Part shown: in pieces, positions 6,913 through 15,468 of the stretch
Layout of the letters: every line of letters begins with the position of its first letter
Position numbering within the stretch: position 1 is the stretch's first letter
NCBI GenBank assembly: GCA_004554775.1
Contig: SFKI01000006.1
Span: 1 to 64,000 of the forward strand
Reading direction: 5' to 3'
DNA length: 64,000 nucleotides
DNA from: Subdoligranulum variabile
GTDB lineage: Bacteria; Bacillota; Clostridia; Oscillospirales; Ruminococcaceae
Position numbers and translations under genes: made by a program
The notes under the pieces: model-generated
Told to the model about the DNA's origin: nothing
Database searches by the model: none
What the model saw: only the letters and a program-made list of their open reading frames with translations

Positions 6913-9912
6913 GTGAAAATTATCGGAACAGAGCGCGACTATCAGCGTTATATCATTGATTATCTGATTGAGAACAACGGCTACATAGAGCGCAAATGCA
7001 AAACAGATTATGACCGCACTACGGCAATGGACCGTGAGTTGCTGTTTCGTTTCCTAAACACGACCCAGCCGGACACAATGGCGGCACTACGGAAAATCTA
7101 CAACGGGCAGACCGAGGAAACCATCGTTAAATTTATACTCCAGAGCATCGATAACAAGGGCAGCAGCCTTATTGAAACACTGAAATCCGGCATTGAGATT
7201 TCCAATATGCATCTGGACCTGCTGTACGGTAAGCCCGCCACTGATTACAATATCGACCTTGTCGCCAAGTACAATGCCAACATTTTCTCCATCATGGAGG
7301 AAGTCTGGATTAACGATGACCAGCGCATCGACCTTGTTGTGTTCCTCAACGGCTTTGCCATTGCGACCTTTGAGCTGAAATGCCAGAGCGCAGGTCAGAA
7401 CTACCGCATGGCAATCAAGCAGTATTCCGAGGACCGCGACCCGAAGAACCGCCTGTTCCTGTTCAAGGCTGGCGCTCTGGTCAACTTTGCCATGGACCTC
7501 GACACCTGCTATATGACCACCAAGCTGGACGGTCTGGGCACACGCTTTATCCCGTTCAACCGTGGACGCGGAGAGGGTGTCAACACCGGGGAAGGCAACC
7601 CCTTGGATGACGGCGTGGACGATTATCCGATGCATTATATGTGGGATGATATTCTGCGCCGCGACAGCCTGATTGAACTGATTACCAAGTTCGTTTTCAT
7701 CCAGCGTGAACAGGTCGTGGACGAACTGACAGGGAAAAAGTCCGTCAAAGAAAAGCTGATTTTCCCGCGCTACCATCAGCGCGACGCCGTCCGTCAACTT
7801 TTGGCGGATGCCGAGTACAACGGCACACAGCTTAATTACCTGATTGAACATTCCGCAGGTTCCGGCAAGACCAACACCATCGCATGGCTGGCGCATCGGC
7901 TGGTATCCCTGCACGATACCCAAAACCATATTGTCTATGACAGCGTTCTGGTCATTACAGACCGTGTTGTGGTAGACCGCCAGTTGCAGGATGCTATCAA
8001 GGGTATCGACCACAAGAGCGGCCTTGTCTGCACTATTGATGACAAAAAGACCTCTGCCGACCTTGCCGATGCACTGAAAGGCAACTACAAAATCATTGTC
8101 ACCACGATTCAGAAATTCCTCTATGTGGATTTCTGGAAGCTGACGCAGAACCAGAACAATAAGACCTTTGCCATTATCATTGACGAAGCCCATTCGTCCA
8201 CGTCCGGCAAGGATATGATTGCGGTCAAAAATACGCTGGGGCAGAATGATGGTCCCGAAGAAGCCGATGCGCAGGATGCTATCGAAAACGAAATCCAGCG
8301 CCACGGCAAGGAACCCAACGTGTCGGTCTTTGCCTTTACTGCCACGCCCAAGCCGATGACCCTGCGCCTGTTTGGCCGTGAAAGCATTGATGCAGACGGA
8401 CATCCCGTGTATCAGCCGTTCCACCTGTACAGCATGAAGCAGGCCATCGAGGAGGGGTATATCCTTGATGTGCTGCAAAATTATATCGAATACAAGACCT
8501 ACTACAAGCTGAACAAGACCATCGAAGATGACCCGGAGATGAAGACGATTGCCGCCAAGCGGCAGATTGCACGCTATATTGATTTGTTTGACGACAATAT
8601 CAATCAGCGCGTCAATATCATTGTCGAGCATTTCCGCTCCACCGTCATGCAGGAACTTGGTGGCCAGGCAAAAGCAATGGTTATCACGGCATCCCGCGAG
8701 GCGGCAGTGAAGTATCGGCAGGCATTTGAGGATTATGTCACACGGCATAATTACAAGGATGTAAAGGCGCTGGTGGCGTTCTCCGGCAAAGTGAAAATTG
8801 ACGATACCGAATACACCGAGCCGAGCATGAACGGCTTTGCTGAGGATAAGCTGCCGAAGGTGTTTGACGGGGACGAGTATAACGTTCTGCTGGTGGCAAA
8901 TAAGTATCAGGTCGGTTTCGACCAGCCGAAGCTCTGCGCCATGTATGTGCTGAAAAAGCTGCGCGGCGTAAATGCAGTCCAGACGCTTTCTCGCTTGAAC
9001 CGCGTATGCCCGCCCTTTGATAAAAAGGTCGTAGTCATGGACTTTGTGAACCATGCAGAGGAAATGGAAGAAGCCTTTGCGCCGTTCTACACCACAACGG
9101 TGCTGTCCAACACAGCTACAATTGCCCAGCTCCGCGAACTGGAAAATAAGATTGACGGTTACAATGTTCTGGATGACCGCGATGTTGATACGGTTGCGAG
9201 CATCGTCTACAACCCGAAAGGAAAGCGCACCACAGCCAAAGAGGACCGTCTGGTTTACCAGTGCATCCAGCGTGCTGTGAATGTGTTGAAGAATCAGTTC
9301 AACGAGGACCATCAGCGTGCCTTTACCAAGAATTGCCGTGGCTTTGTACGCCTGTACGAGTTCCTGTCGATGGCTTCCAGCTTTGGCGACCCGGAACTGC
9401 ACAAAAAATATGTGTTTGTCAACCTGCTGCTGACCTATCTGGTCGTAGGCAACAGCGGCGGCATCAGCTTGAAGGATAAGATTCAAGCTACGAATTTTGT
9501 GCAGGAAAGTCAGGGCGATAAGGGCAACAAGCAGCGCCACGCCAGCGCCCCGAACGTAAAGTTGAGCGGGGCCGATGTTGGTCTGACCGTGGATGAGGTA
9601 AAGCACCTGTCGGAAATTATTGACGAGGTGAACTCCCGCGCAGGCAAGGGCTACGACAGCAGTGCTATGACGAAAGTTATGCTGCAAATCAAAGACTTGC
9701 TGCTGCACTCGGAAAAGTTGAAGACCTCTGCCAAGAACAACACCGAGCAGGACTTCGAGTTCAGCTTCTACGACAATACCGATGATGCACTGATTGAAGG
9801 ACTTGCCCAGAATCAGGACTTCTTCAGCCTGCTGCTGAGCAATGATGACATCAAGCACCGCGTGCTGGGTGTGTTCCTGCATGAGGTTTACAAGGAACTG
9901 CGGGAGCAGTAA
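6913..9912 (+). CDS. hsdR: type I restriction enzyme, endonuclease/translocase HsdR
   Basis: A 999-residue motor and nuclease subunit. The PD-(D/E)xK nuclease core is visible as D140 and E154-L-K156. The SF2 helicase motor follows, with Walker A GSGKT at 316-320, DEAH at 424-427 and FTATPKP shortly after. The C-terminal region is helical and contacts the methylase core. It translocates DNA with ATP and cuts unmethylated DNA at a distance. The start is GTG at 6913 after GAGGAG. The full length and intact motifs argue for an active enzyme. A long open frame on the opposite strand is a codon-use shadow. Confidence 0.95.
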   Translation: MKIIGTERDYQRYIIDYLIENNGYIERKCKTDYDRTTAMDRELLFRFLNTTQPDTMAALRKIYNGQTEETIVKFILQSIDNKGSSLIETLKSGIEISNMHLDLLYGKPATDYNIDLVAKYNANIFSIMEEVWINDDQRIDLVVFLNGFAIATFELKCQSAGQNYRMAIKQYSEDRDPKNRLFLFKAGALVNFAMDLDTCYMTTKLDGLGTRFIPFNRGRGEGVNTGEGNPLDDGVDDYPMHYMWDDILRRDSLIELITKFVFIQREQVVDELTGKKSVKEKLIFPRYHQRDAVRQLLADAEYNGTQLNYLIEHSAGSGKTNTIAWLAHRLVSLHDTQNHIVYDSVLVITDRVVVDRQLQDAIKGIDHKSGLVCTIDDKKTSADLADALKGNYKIIVTTIQKFLYVDFWKLTQNQNNKTFAIIIDEAHSSTSGKDMIAVKNTLGQNDGPEEADAQDAIENEIQRHGKEPNVSVFAFTATPKPMTLRLFGRESIDADGHPVYQPFHLYSMKQAIEEGYILDVLQNYIEYKTYYKLNKTIEDDPEMKTIAAKRQIARYIDLFDDNINQRVNIIVEHFRSTVMQELGGQAKAMVITASREAAVKYRQAFEDYVTRHNYKDVKALVAFSGKVKIDDTEYTEPSMNGFAEDKLPKVFDGDEYNVLLVANKYQVGFDQPKLCAMYVLKKLRGVNAVQTLSRLNRVCPPFDKKVVVMDFVNHAEEMEEAFAPFYTTTVLSNTATIAQLRELENKIDGYNVLDDRDVDTVASIVYNPKGKRTTAKEDRLVYQCIQRAVNVLKNQFNEDHQRAFTKNCRGFVRLYEFLSMASSFGDPELHKKYVFVNLLLTYLVVGNSGGISLKDKIQATNFVQESQGDKGNKQRHASAPNVKLSGADVGLTVDEVKHLSEIIDEVNSRAGKGYDSSAMTKVMLQIKDLLLHSEKLKTSAKNNTEQDFEFSFYDNTDDALIEGLAQNQDFFSLLLSNDDIKHRVLGVFLHEVYKELREQ

Positions 9913-9946
9913 TTTCACGGAATAAGGCATCTCAAGAGGTAAGAAT

Positions 9947-11212
9947 ATGCTAATAGAATTTAGTGTGAAAAACTACCGTTCCTTCCGAGACGAAACAATT
10001 CTTTCTATGGAAGCAACCAAGTCAAGCACACTAAAGAGCGCCCTTATTCCATTTGGCGGAATGCCTATTTTGCCAAGCGCTGCCATTTATGGAAAAAACG
10101 GTGGAGGAAAAAGTAACGTAATTCGAGCTTTCTGGCTTGCTGTTCAGTTCATTAGAAATGCGCAGAGAACACAGCACGAAAAAGCTCCGATACCTGTGAC
10201 TCCCTTTGCACTAAATGATTATTCTGCATCTGAGCCGACTAAATTTTCCTTCCTATATACGCTGGATGGAATCAGATACTGGTATTCATTTTCAGCCACA
10301 AAGGAAAAAGTGTATACCGAATCATTGTATCATGCACCCAAAGGACGAAAAGCGCTGGTTTTTACCAGAGAGGGACAAGAATTTTCTTTCACAGAAGCGA
10401 AAACCCACAGAAATCTGATTAGCCAAATCGTAGCAGAAAATCAGTTGTTCTTCTCGGTTGCTTGTACAATGAATGATGTGGATTGCGCTAAGGCTATGAT
10501 GTGGTTCCGGGAAATGATTTATTTCTCAAGAGATTACTCGGATATTCCACGACAGTTACTTGAATACCCCAATGATGCCAATATTTTAAGGGCCATTTCT
10601 AATTATGCGAAGGCTGCGGATGTTGGTATCGAAGATATGCGATTCGAAATCAACGGTAAACAAATTGATGAAGAAGCTGCTTCCTCGGAAGAAATCAGAG
10701 CTGAGCTGGTGCAATTTATGCGATTGCTTTCAGAGACTTCCAATGATTCGGAAACGAATCTAAAGGCAATATCAATACACCAAGGCAAAGATAAAATCGG
10801 AAAAACCAGTGTTTATACGATGGAACTTGCCGATGAATCGGACGGCACCAGAAAACTGATGGCGCTTGCTCCCGCGATTGAATCTGTATTGACCAAAGGT
10901 GGGCTTTTGCTGGTAGATGGTATAGAAAAAGAACTGCATCCGGCCTTAGTCGAATTTGTCATTGCTAAGTTCCAGAGCAAAAAGACTAACCCCAATGGCG
11001 CACAGATTGTTTTTACAACGCACAACACCGATTTGCTGGACATGGAATTGCTTCGAAAAGACCAACTCTATTTCGTGGACAAGAATAGCGAGGGCGTGTC
11101 GGAACTATATGGTATCCGTGATTTCTCGACTTGCGCAACAGCTAATATCCGCAAAGGATACCTAATTGGAAAATATGGGGCGACCCCAAATATCGAAATT
11201 GAAGAGTTGTGA
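9947..11212 (+). CDS. AAA/OLD-like ATPase (RloA-type, COG1106)
   Basis: A 421-residue ABC-type ATPase of the AAA_15/AAA_21 group. It opens with MLIEFSVKNYRSF, typical of SMC/RecF/OLD-like heads. Walker A is GKNGGGKSN at 49-57, and the signature-like DGTRKLMAL lies near residue 300. Walker B is LLVDGIEKELHP near 321-332 and the His-switch is FTTHNTD. The residue after the Walker B aspartate, usually the catalytic glutamate, is glycine. Such proteins (RloA, AbiLi) are linked to R-M loci and phage defence. It lies 34 bases after hsdR and ends 4 bases before its 156-aa partner. A defence role is inference. Confidence 0.75.
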   Translation: MLIEFSVKNYRSFRDETILSMEATKSSTLKSALIPFGGMPILPSAAIYGKNGGGKSNVIRAFWLAVQFIRNAQRTQHEKAPIPVTPFALNDYSASEPTKFSFLYTLDGIRYWYSFSATKEKVYTESLYHAPKGRKALVFTREGQEFSFTEAKTHRNLISQIVAENQLFFSVACTMNDVDCAKAMMWFREMIYFSRDYSDIPRQLLEYPNDANILRAISNYAKAADVGIEDMRFEINGKQIDEEAASSEEIRAELVQFMRLLSETSNDSETNLKAISIHQGKDKIGKTSVYTMELADESDGTRKLMALAPAIESVLTKGGLLLVDGIEKELHPALVEFVIAKFQSKKTNPNGAQIVFTTHNTDLLDMELLRKDQLYFVDKNSEGVSELYGIRDFSTCATANIRKGYLIGKYGATPNIEIEEL

Positions 11213-11216
11213 TAAA

Positions 11217-11687
11217 ATGCTAGGACCGTGGCAGTCGCAGTTGTGCGATATACAGGGGCGATTATTTGAGAACGCGGGTAAAGCCGGATACAACAGCGAA
11301 CAATTCATTAAGCAGTTCATGACATCCTCGCTCGCAAAAGAACTGGATTCTACTTATAACCGAATGCAATGGGCGGGAGAAGAATATCTGCTGGAAGAAT
11401 TTGCTGACCGATGCCCTAATGCGCCAAAGGATGGAAAGCTATACGATAACGAAGTCCTTTACTGGGCAGGCTATGTATACCGATACTGGCATTTTCTTAC
11501 CGGGGAATCAAGTAAAGACATTTATAAACAAGCTCCCGCTGAAACTATGAATACCAATTACTTGATGTTCCACTGCATGGATACAGAATTGGCTATAGAA
11601 GACCTAAAAGAAATTCATCAGCAGAAAGTAAAGAAGCGGTCGAAAAGTGGTAGAAAAGCGATGTCGGATATGATACAATCGGATTAG
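11217..11687 (+). CDS. 156-aa partner of the AAA ATPase (toxin-antitoxin-like)
   Basis: The start at 11217, just after the ATPase stop, is preferred; the longer frame from 11166 would overlap the ATPase. The protein has a conserved-looking core: RMQWAGEEYLLEE, then YWAGYVYRYWHF, then SSKDIYKQAP and a MFHCMD motif. I have the impression that proteins with this pattern accompany ADP-ribosyltransferase-type toxin genes in Clostridia, but no such toxin is seen here. It is not the usual TOPRIM-type RloB partner. The tail is basic. Function unknown; a regulator or antitoxin is possible. Confidence 0.55.
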   Translation: MLGPWQSQLCDIQGRLFENAGKAGYNSEQFIKQFMTSSLAKELDSTYNRMQWAGEEYLLEEFADRCPNAPKDGKLYDNEVLYWAGYVYRYWHFLTGESSKDIYKQAPAETMNTNYLMFHCMDTELAIEDLKEIHQQKVKKRSKSGRKAMSDMIQSD

Positions 11688-11756
11688 CGGTAACGCTACA
11701 AGGACTGAGGATTAACGCTGAGGCTCTTTTCGCTGAATTGAAATGGAGATTAAGGT

Positions 11757-11960
11757 ATGGTTGTTGATGAAAGTAACCAGCAGCAGATTTGTGCGGGGAA
11801 CTCCAATGCAAAATGTGTGGAAGCTGAATCTGCGGTAATCGCTGACAAGTCGGCTCGCTTTGATGTAACATCTTCTCTTACTGGGGTCATAAAAAAATCT
11901 TGCGACATTGATGCCGAAAGGGAAAAGTCGCTGAAAGAAAAGTATGGCTTCGGTAATTGA
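11757..11960 (+). CDS. 67-aa antitoxin-like ORF
   Basis: Start at 11757 after a GGAGATTAAGG site. The C-terminal part (SLTGVIKKS, then DIDAEREKSLKEKYG) resembles the toxin-binding tails of small bacterial antitoxins, which end in a D-x-x-x-x-R-x-x-x-L-x-E-K-Y-G pattern. The N-terminal DNA-binding half expected of such antitoxins is not evident, so this may be a truncated or solitary antitoxin. A 31-codon frame beginning at an ATG 15 bases upstream overlaps it and could be the remnant of another protein. Confidence 0.4.
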   Translation: MVVDESNQQQICAGNSNAKCVEAESAVIADKSARFDVTSSLTGVIKKSCDIDAEREKSLKEKYGFGN

Positions 11961-12042
11961 GGAATGCTAATCTCCTGCATTTATGATTCTACATAGTCAA
12001 GTGACGCTAATTGCTATTCAGTTACAACGAAATATTTAGATA

Positions 12043-12075
12043 GCAGCCGCCCTCAACGCGAGGGCGGCTGCTTTA
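12043..12075 (+). terminator. strong hairpin terminator
   Basis: Twelve perfect base pairs (GCAGCCGCCCTC with GAGGGCGGCTGC) around a 5-base loop, then TTTACT. It closes the defence operon and shares its stem sequence with the terminator at 2112. Confidence 0.75.
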
Positions 12076-12174
12076 CTACTTACTGTTGGTAAAATAATAT
12101 GGCTATCGCTCATGACCGTTTCTATTACGCTCCCAACAAGAAATGAGGGCAAAAGTTAATTGCTCTTAAAGCGG

Positions 12175-12203
12175 TTGCAGAACGACACATAGAATGATAT
12201 AAT
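12175..12203 (+). promoter_or_regulatory. consensus promoter with no gene behind it
   Basis: TTGCAG (12175-12180), 17 bases, TATAAT (12198-12203) with an extended TG. Downstream only an 11-codon frame is seen before the island edge. It may drive a small RNA or be left over from a deleted gene. Confidence 0.5.
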
Positions 12204-12299
12204 TATGTCATCGAAAGGGAAAACAGAAAAACCGCGTAGATAAGGGACTTGTATAGAGTTCTATCGCGCATTGTTTGTTAGCACCGGTTATCTTACTTA

Positions 12300-12425
12300 T
12301 TCCCAAAAGATTGGACACTTATCCGTAAAACCATAGCTGTAAACCATTGATAATTCAAAATAAACCGTGCATTAACAAGATTTGTAACGCTTTTACATCG
12401 TTTACAGTTTAATGCTTTACAGACC
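12300..12425. other. probable right junction of the accessory island
   Basis: AT-rich sequence with CTGTAAAC (12337-12344), GTTTACAG (12400-12407) and CTTTACAG (12415-12422) directly before the switch to GC-rich DNA. Short repeats in both orientations at a composition break fit an attachment site of a tyrosine recombinase. No recombinase gene is present, so this is inference. Confidence 0.35.
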
Positions 12426-12442
12426 GGATTTGAACAGCCCGT

Positions 12443-12712
12443 GCCCCGCGCTTGCGTCCCGCGGGGCAAAAACAGTCCAGTGCGCTTGGCGGCACACAAC
12501 GAGTGCCGGCAGTCGGCAAAGCCGACCCGCTCGTGCGGTGACTCGCCCCGCCGGGGCGAGCCTTGCTCGCTCCCCGGTTTCGCGGGCTCAACCGTGGCCC
12601 CACGCTCACAACCCCGCAACATTTTTAGGGCGCGGCTCGCCAAATCCGGCCGGCCCAACCAAAAGCTCTACAAAATTCAACGTTCATTCGCTGGATTTTG
12701 CGGGGCTTTTTC
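12443..12712. other. GC-rich structured non-coding segment
   Basis: Several hairpins follow one another: GCCCCGCG/CGCGGGGC (12443-12467), GTCGGC/GCCGAC (12512-12526) and CTCGCCCC/GGGGCGAG (12542-12560). Open frames exist on both strands but with no ribosome sites or recognisable product. I do not recognise a known RNA family; it could be a repeat or a structured RNA. Confidence 0.35.
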
Positions 12713-12871
12713 TTTTCGCCTTGAAAATGACGGTGGAAAAGTTCGGCGTGCAGCGCGCAGCCGTGGTCGGCACGGGGCGGCGAAGGCCCCGCAGGGGCTG
12801 GGCAACAAGCACAAAAGGATCCGGCTGCCCCGTCGATTTTTGTTACAAGTGCGTCGGTTTTGTCAAAAGGC

Positions 12872-12900
12872 TTGCAAAATACACGGTTTTGTGTTATGAT
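12872..12900 (+). promoter_or_regulatory. promoter of the G5/3D-domain gene
   Basis: TTGCAA (12872-12877), 17 bases, TATGAT (12895-12900). It gives a leader of about 115 bases before the ATG at 13022. Confidence 0.65.
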
Positions 12901-12972
12901 TGCAAGCCGAAACGCAAAGCAAGAAATCTGTACAAGGCGGCCCTGCAGGGCAGCAAACCACAGCATTTCCGG

Positions 12973-13010
12973 CGTCGGTCCTTTGCGGAGCCGACGTCTT
13001 TTTGTACAAA
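12973..13010 (+). promoter_or_regulatory. leader attenuator overlapping the ribosome site region
   Basis: CGTCGGTCC pairs with GGAGCCGACG (one bulge), followed by TCTTTTT: a Rho-independent terminator 20 bases before the start codon. The U run is also half of a palindrome, CTTTTTGTACAAAAAG, whose other half abuts the AAGGAG ribosome site. The leader could therefore fold in two exclusive ways. No riboswitch aptamer was recognised upstream. Confidence 0.5.
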
Positions 13011-13021
13011 AAGGAGCCCCT

Positions 13022-14152
13022 ATGCCTTTATCCGTAAAAACAAAAGAGCATTTCCGCCGTCGTATGGCGCTGGCCGGTCCCAAGTGGGGCGCGCTGGCGG
13101 GCGGTGCGGCGGCGCTGGCGGGCGTTATTGCCTTTACCACGTCGGCGCTGCATTTTGTCACGGTCAGCGATACCCACGGCGGCAGCATCCGCCTTGTCAC
13201 GGTCAACCAGAACCCCGCCGCTGTGCTGGCGCAGGCGGGCGTGGCCCCGCTGGGCGAGAATGACCGCCTTGTCACCACCGAAACGCCGGATGGCGTGCTG
13301 CTGCAAGTGCTGCGTGCCTACACCGTGCAGGTCACGGCGGACGGCCGGACGCAGGAGATCATCACGACCGGCGCGACCACCCGCGACCTGCTGACCCAGG
13401 CGGGCCTGACCTACACCGCCGAAGACTACCTGACCCCCGCCGCTGATGAGACTGTGCAGGAGGGTGAAAATATCACGCTGCAACGCGTCAGCTACGTGGA
13501 ATATACCGCGCAGGAGACCGTGCCCAGCAAGGTGGAGCAGATCCCCACGAGCCTGCTGTACCGCAAGCGGGATAAGGTGCAGACCGTGCAGGAGGGTACG
13601 GACGGCCTGGACACCGTGACCTACCGCGAGACCTGGGTGGACGGCGAGCAGGTCAGCACCGACGAGATCGGCCGCGAGACACAGATCGGCATGATCCCCA
13701 CCATCCAGAAGGTCTACGGTGAGCAGGTGCCGGTCTCGCAGTTTGTCGGCCCTGATATCGTGGACGGTGCCCCGGCTGAGGGCGTGGCCGAGGTCTACAC
13801 CAACCAGCGCTCGACAGCCTACTCGGCCAGCGCCACCGCCAAGGGGGCCAGCGGCCGCCGCCTGACCTACGGCACGGTGGCTGTCAACCCCGATATCATC
13901 CCGTACGGCTCGCTGCTGTACATCACCAGCGACGACGGCCAGTTTGTCTACGGCTATGCCTACGCCGCCGACACCGGCACGGCCATGATGACCGGCCATG
14001 CGTTCATCGACCTGTACTACGAGACCTACGAGGAATCGGTGGACAACGCGGTCATCCCGGTGACAGTCTACGTGCTGGACGACGAGACCGCCGCCAAATA
14101 CCAGGAGACCAACGACGCCATCCTGGAAGCCGACACCACAGTCGGACGATAA
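13022..14152 (+). CDS. cell-wall protein with DUF348, G5 and 3D domains (YabE-like)
   Basis: A 376-residue secreted or membrane-anchored protein. The start at 13022 follows AAGGAG. A hydrophobic segment spans about 25-45, then come ubiquitin-like DUF348 repeats (to about 150), a G5 domain (about 155-225) and a C-terminal 3D (MltA-like double-psi barrel) domain. That last domain contains the diagnostic aspartates in NPDIIPYGS, AADTG and HAFIDLYY. This architecture is that of YabE/Rpf-like peptidoglycan lytic enzymes, which trim glycan strands during growth. It stands alone between its promoter and a terminator. Confidence 0.85.
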   Translation: MPLSVKTKEHFRRRMALAGPKWGALAGGAAALAGVIAFTTSALHFVTVSDTHGGSIRLVTVNQNPAAVLAQAGVAPLGENDRLVTTETPDGVLLQVLRAYTVQVTADGRTQEIITTGATTRDLLTQAGLTYTAEDYLTPAADETVQEGENITLQRVSYVEYTAQETVPSKVEQIPTSLLYRKRDKVQTVQEGTDGLDTVTYRETWVDGEQVSTDEIGRETQIGMIPTIQKVYGEQVPVSQFVGPDIVDGAPAEGVAEVYTNQRSTAYSASATAKGASGRRLTYGTVAVNPDIIPYGSLLYITSDDGQFVYGYAYAADTGTAMMTGHAFIDLYYETYEESVDNAVIPVTVYVLDDETAAKYQETNDAILEADTTVGR

Positions 14153-14165
14153 GACGAAAGAAAAA

Positions 14166-14200
14166 CAGCCTCTGCCTTTTTTGGCAGGGGCTGTTGTGTT
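14166..14200. terminator. terminator after the 3D-domain gene
   Basis: CAGCCTCTGCC and GGCAGGGGCTG (one G-T pair) flank a T6 loop, followed by TTGTGTTTT. It lies between convergent genes and may serve both strands. Confidence 0.75.
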
Positions 14201-14211
14201 TTATAAAGGCA

Positions 14212-15279
14212 TCAATATTCCATGGGCTTCTCTTCGCCGGTCATCACGCGCAGGGCACCCTGGCACAGGGCCAGCAGCTCGTCCTCGCCGGGATAAACGG
14301 TGATGGGGGCAATAAAGCCGATGTACTCCTTCAAGTACTTTTCGGTGTTGGGGTTGTAGGCGATGCCGCCGGTCAGGATGATCTGGTCGACCTGGCCGTG
14401 CAGCACGGCAGCCATAGCACCGGCGTCCTTGGCGATCTGGTAGAAGAACGCATCCCAGACCAGCTTGGCTTCGGCGTTGCCCTCGTCGGCCATCTTGCCC
14501 ACGGTGCGGGCGTCGTTGGTGTGCAGGTAGCCGTTAAAGCCGCCGTTGCCGCAGATCTTTTTGTAGACCTCCTGCTGGGTGTACTTGCCGCTGAAGCACA
14601 TTTTTACCAGGTCGCCCACAGGCACGGTGCCGCTGCGCTCGGGGCTGAAGCAGCCCTCGCCGTCCAGAATGTTGTTGACGTCGACGACTTTGCCGTGGTT
14701 GTGTGCGCCGACGGAAACGCCGCCGCCCATGTGGATGACAATGAGGTTGAGATCCTCATAGCGCTTGCCGTTCTCCTTGGCATAGCGGCGGGCCACGGCC
14801 TTCTGGTTCAGTGCGTGGAAGATCGAGCGGCGGGGCAGCTCCGGCATGCCGGAAATGCGGGCCTTGTCGGTCAGCTCATCCACAACAACGGGGTCGACGA
14901 TGTAACTGGGGATGCCCAAGCTGTCGCCGATCTCGCGGGCCAGGATGCCGCCCAGGTTGGATGCGTGCTGGCCCTGCACACCGGCTTTCAGGTCAGCCAG
15001 CAGGGCATCGCTGACAGGGTAGGTGCCACCCGGAATGGGCTTGAGCAGACCGCCGCGGCCGACGATAACGTTCAGGCTTTCGGGCGCGCAGTTCTTCTCC
15101 TTTAAAAAGTCCAGAATGATGGCCTTGCGGAAGTCCTTCTGGTCGATGACACTGGCGTATTTGGCGATCTCCTCAGTGGGATGGCGCAGGGTTTCCTCAA
15201 ACAGCAGGGATTCATCCTCAAAAACACCAACCTTGGTCGAGGTAGAGCCCGGGTTGATGACCAGCGTTTTAATAGACAT
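14212..15279 (-). CDS. buk: butyrate kinase
   Basis: A 355-residue acetokinase-family enzyme that converts butyryl phosphate and ADP to butyrate and ATP, the energy-conserving last step of butyrate formation. The N terminus has the phosphate-binding INPGSTSTK. HMGGGVSVGAH lies near the middle and LTGGIAYN near the C terminus forms the adenosine pocket. The start at 15279 follows an AAGGAG site. It is downstream of ptb in the same operon, separated by 189 bases that contain three REP units. Propionate kinase or a branched-chain kinase is the alternative, less likely beside ptb and the thl-bcd cluster. Confidence 0.92.
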   Translation of the reverse strand: MSIKTLVINPGSTSTKVGVFEDESLLFEETLRHPTEEIAKYASVIDQKDFRKAIILDFLKEKNCAPESLNVIVGRGGLLKPIPGGTYPVSDALLADLKAGVQGQHASNLGGILAREIGDSLGIPSYIVDPVVVDELTDKARISGMPELPRRSIFHALNQKAVARRYAKENGKRYEDLNLIVIHMGGGVSVGAHNHGKVVDVNNILDGEGCFSPERSGTVPVGDLVKMCFSGKYTQQEVYKKICGNGGFNGYLHTNDARTVGKMADEGNAEAKLVWDAFFYQIAKDAGAMAAVLHGQVDQIILTGGIAYNPNTEKYLKEYIGFIAPITVYPGEDELLALCQGALRVMTGEEKPMEY

Positions 15280-15329
15280 TTGAAACGTCTCCTTTTATAT
15301 GTTAGAACGACAATTTTATGAAGCAGTGG

Positions 15330-15458
15330 GTAGGGGCGAGCAGTGCTCGCCCGTGGCAATCGGCGGCAGCGCAGGACTCCACGGGCGCATATGGAATGCG
15401 CCCCTACAGGGATTGCAGACCAAGGGCGTCGTAAGGGCGGATTCTATATCCGCCCGTG
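15330..15458. repeat. REP cluster 1 (three palindromic units) between buk and ptb
   Basis: Units at 15330-15355 (inner arms AGCA/TGCT), 15380-15407 (inverted, GCAT type) and 15431-15458 (GGAT/ATCC). The first two form an inverted pair with a 24-base spacer. They lie in the buk-ptb intergenic part of the transcript. Confidence 0.85.
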
Positions 15459-15468
15459 CAAATACGGT

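Noticed and set aside
7087..9930. 947-codon open frame opposite hsdR
   Set aside because: It lies wholly antisense to a gene with complete HsdR motifs, has no ribosome site or domain, and results from the codon bias of the GC-rich third positions.
12412..12440. tRNA-like T-arm (GTTCAAATCC on the minus strand)
   Set aside because: The flanking bases cannot form a T stem, and no acceptor, D or anticodon arm could be built; a tRNA is not supported, though a decayed att site remains possible.
12412..13263. Overlapping open frames on both strands before the 3D-domain gene
   Set aside because: No ribosome sites, no domains, and the sequence is full of hairpins; judged non-coding.
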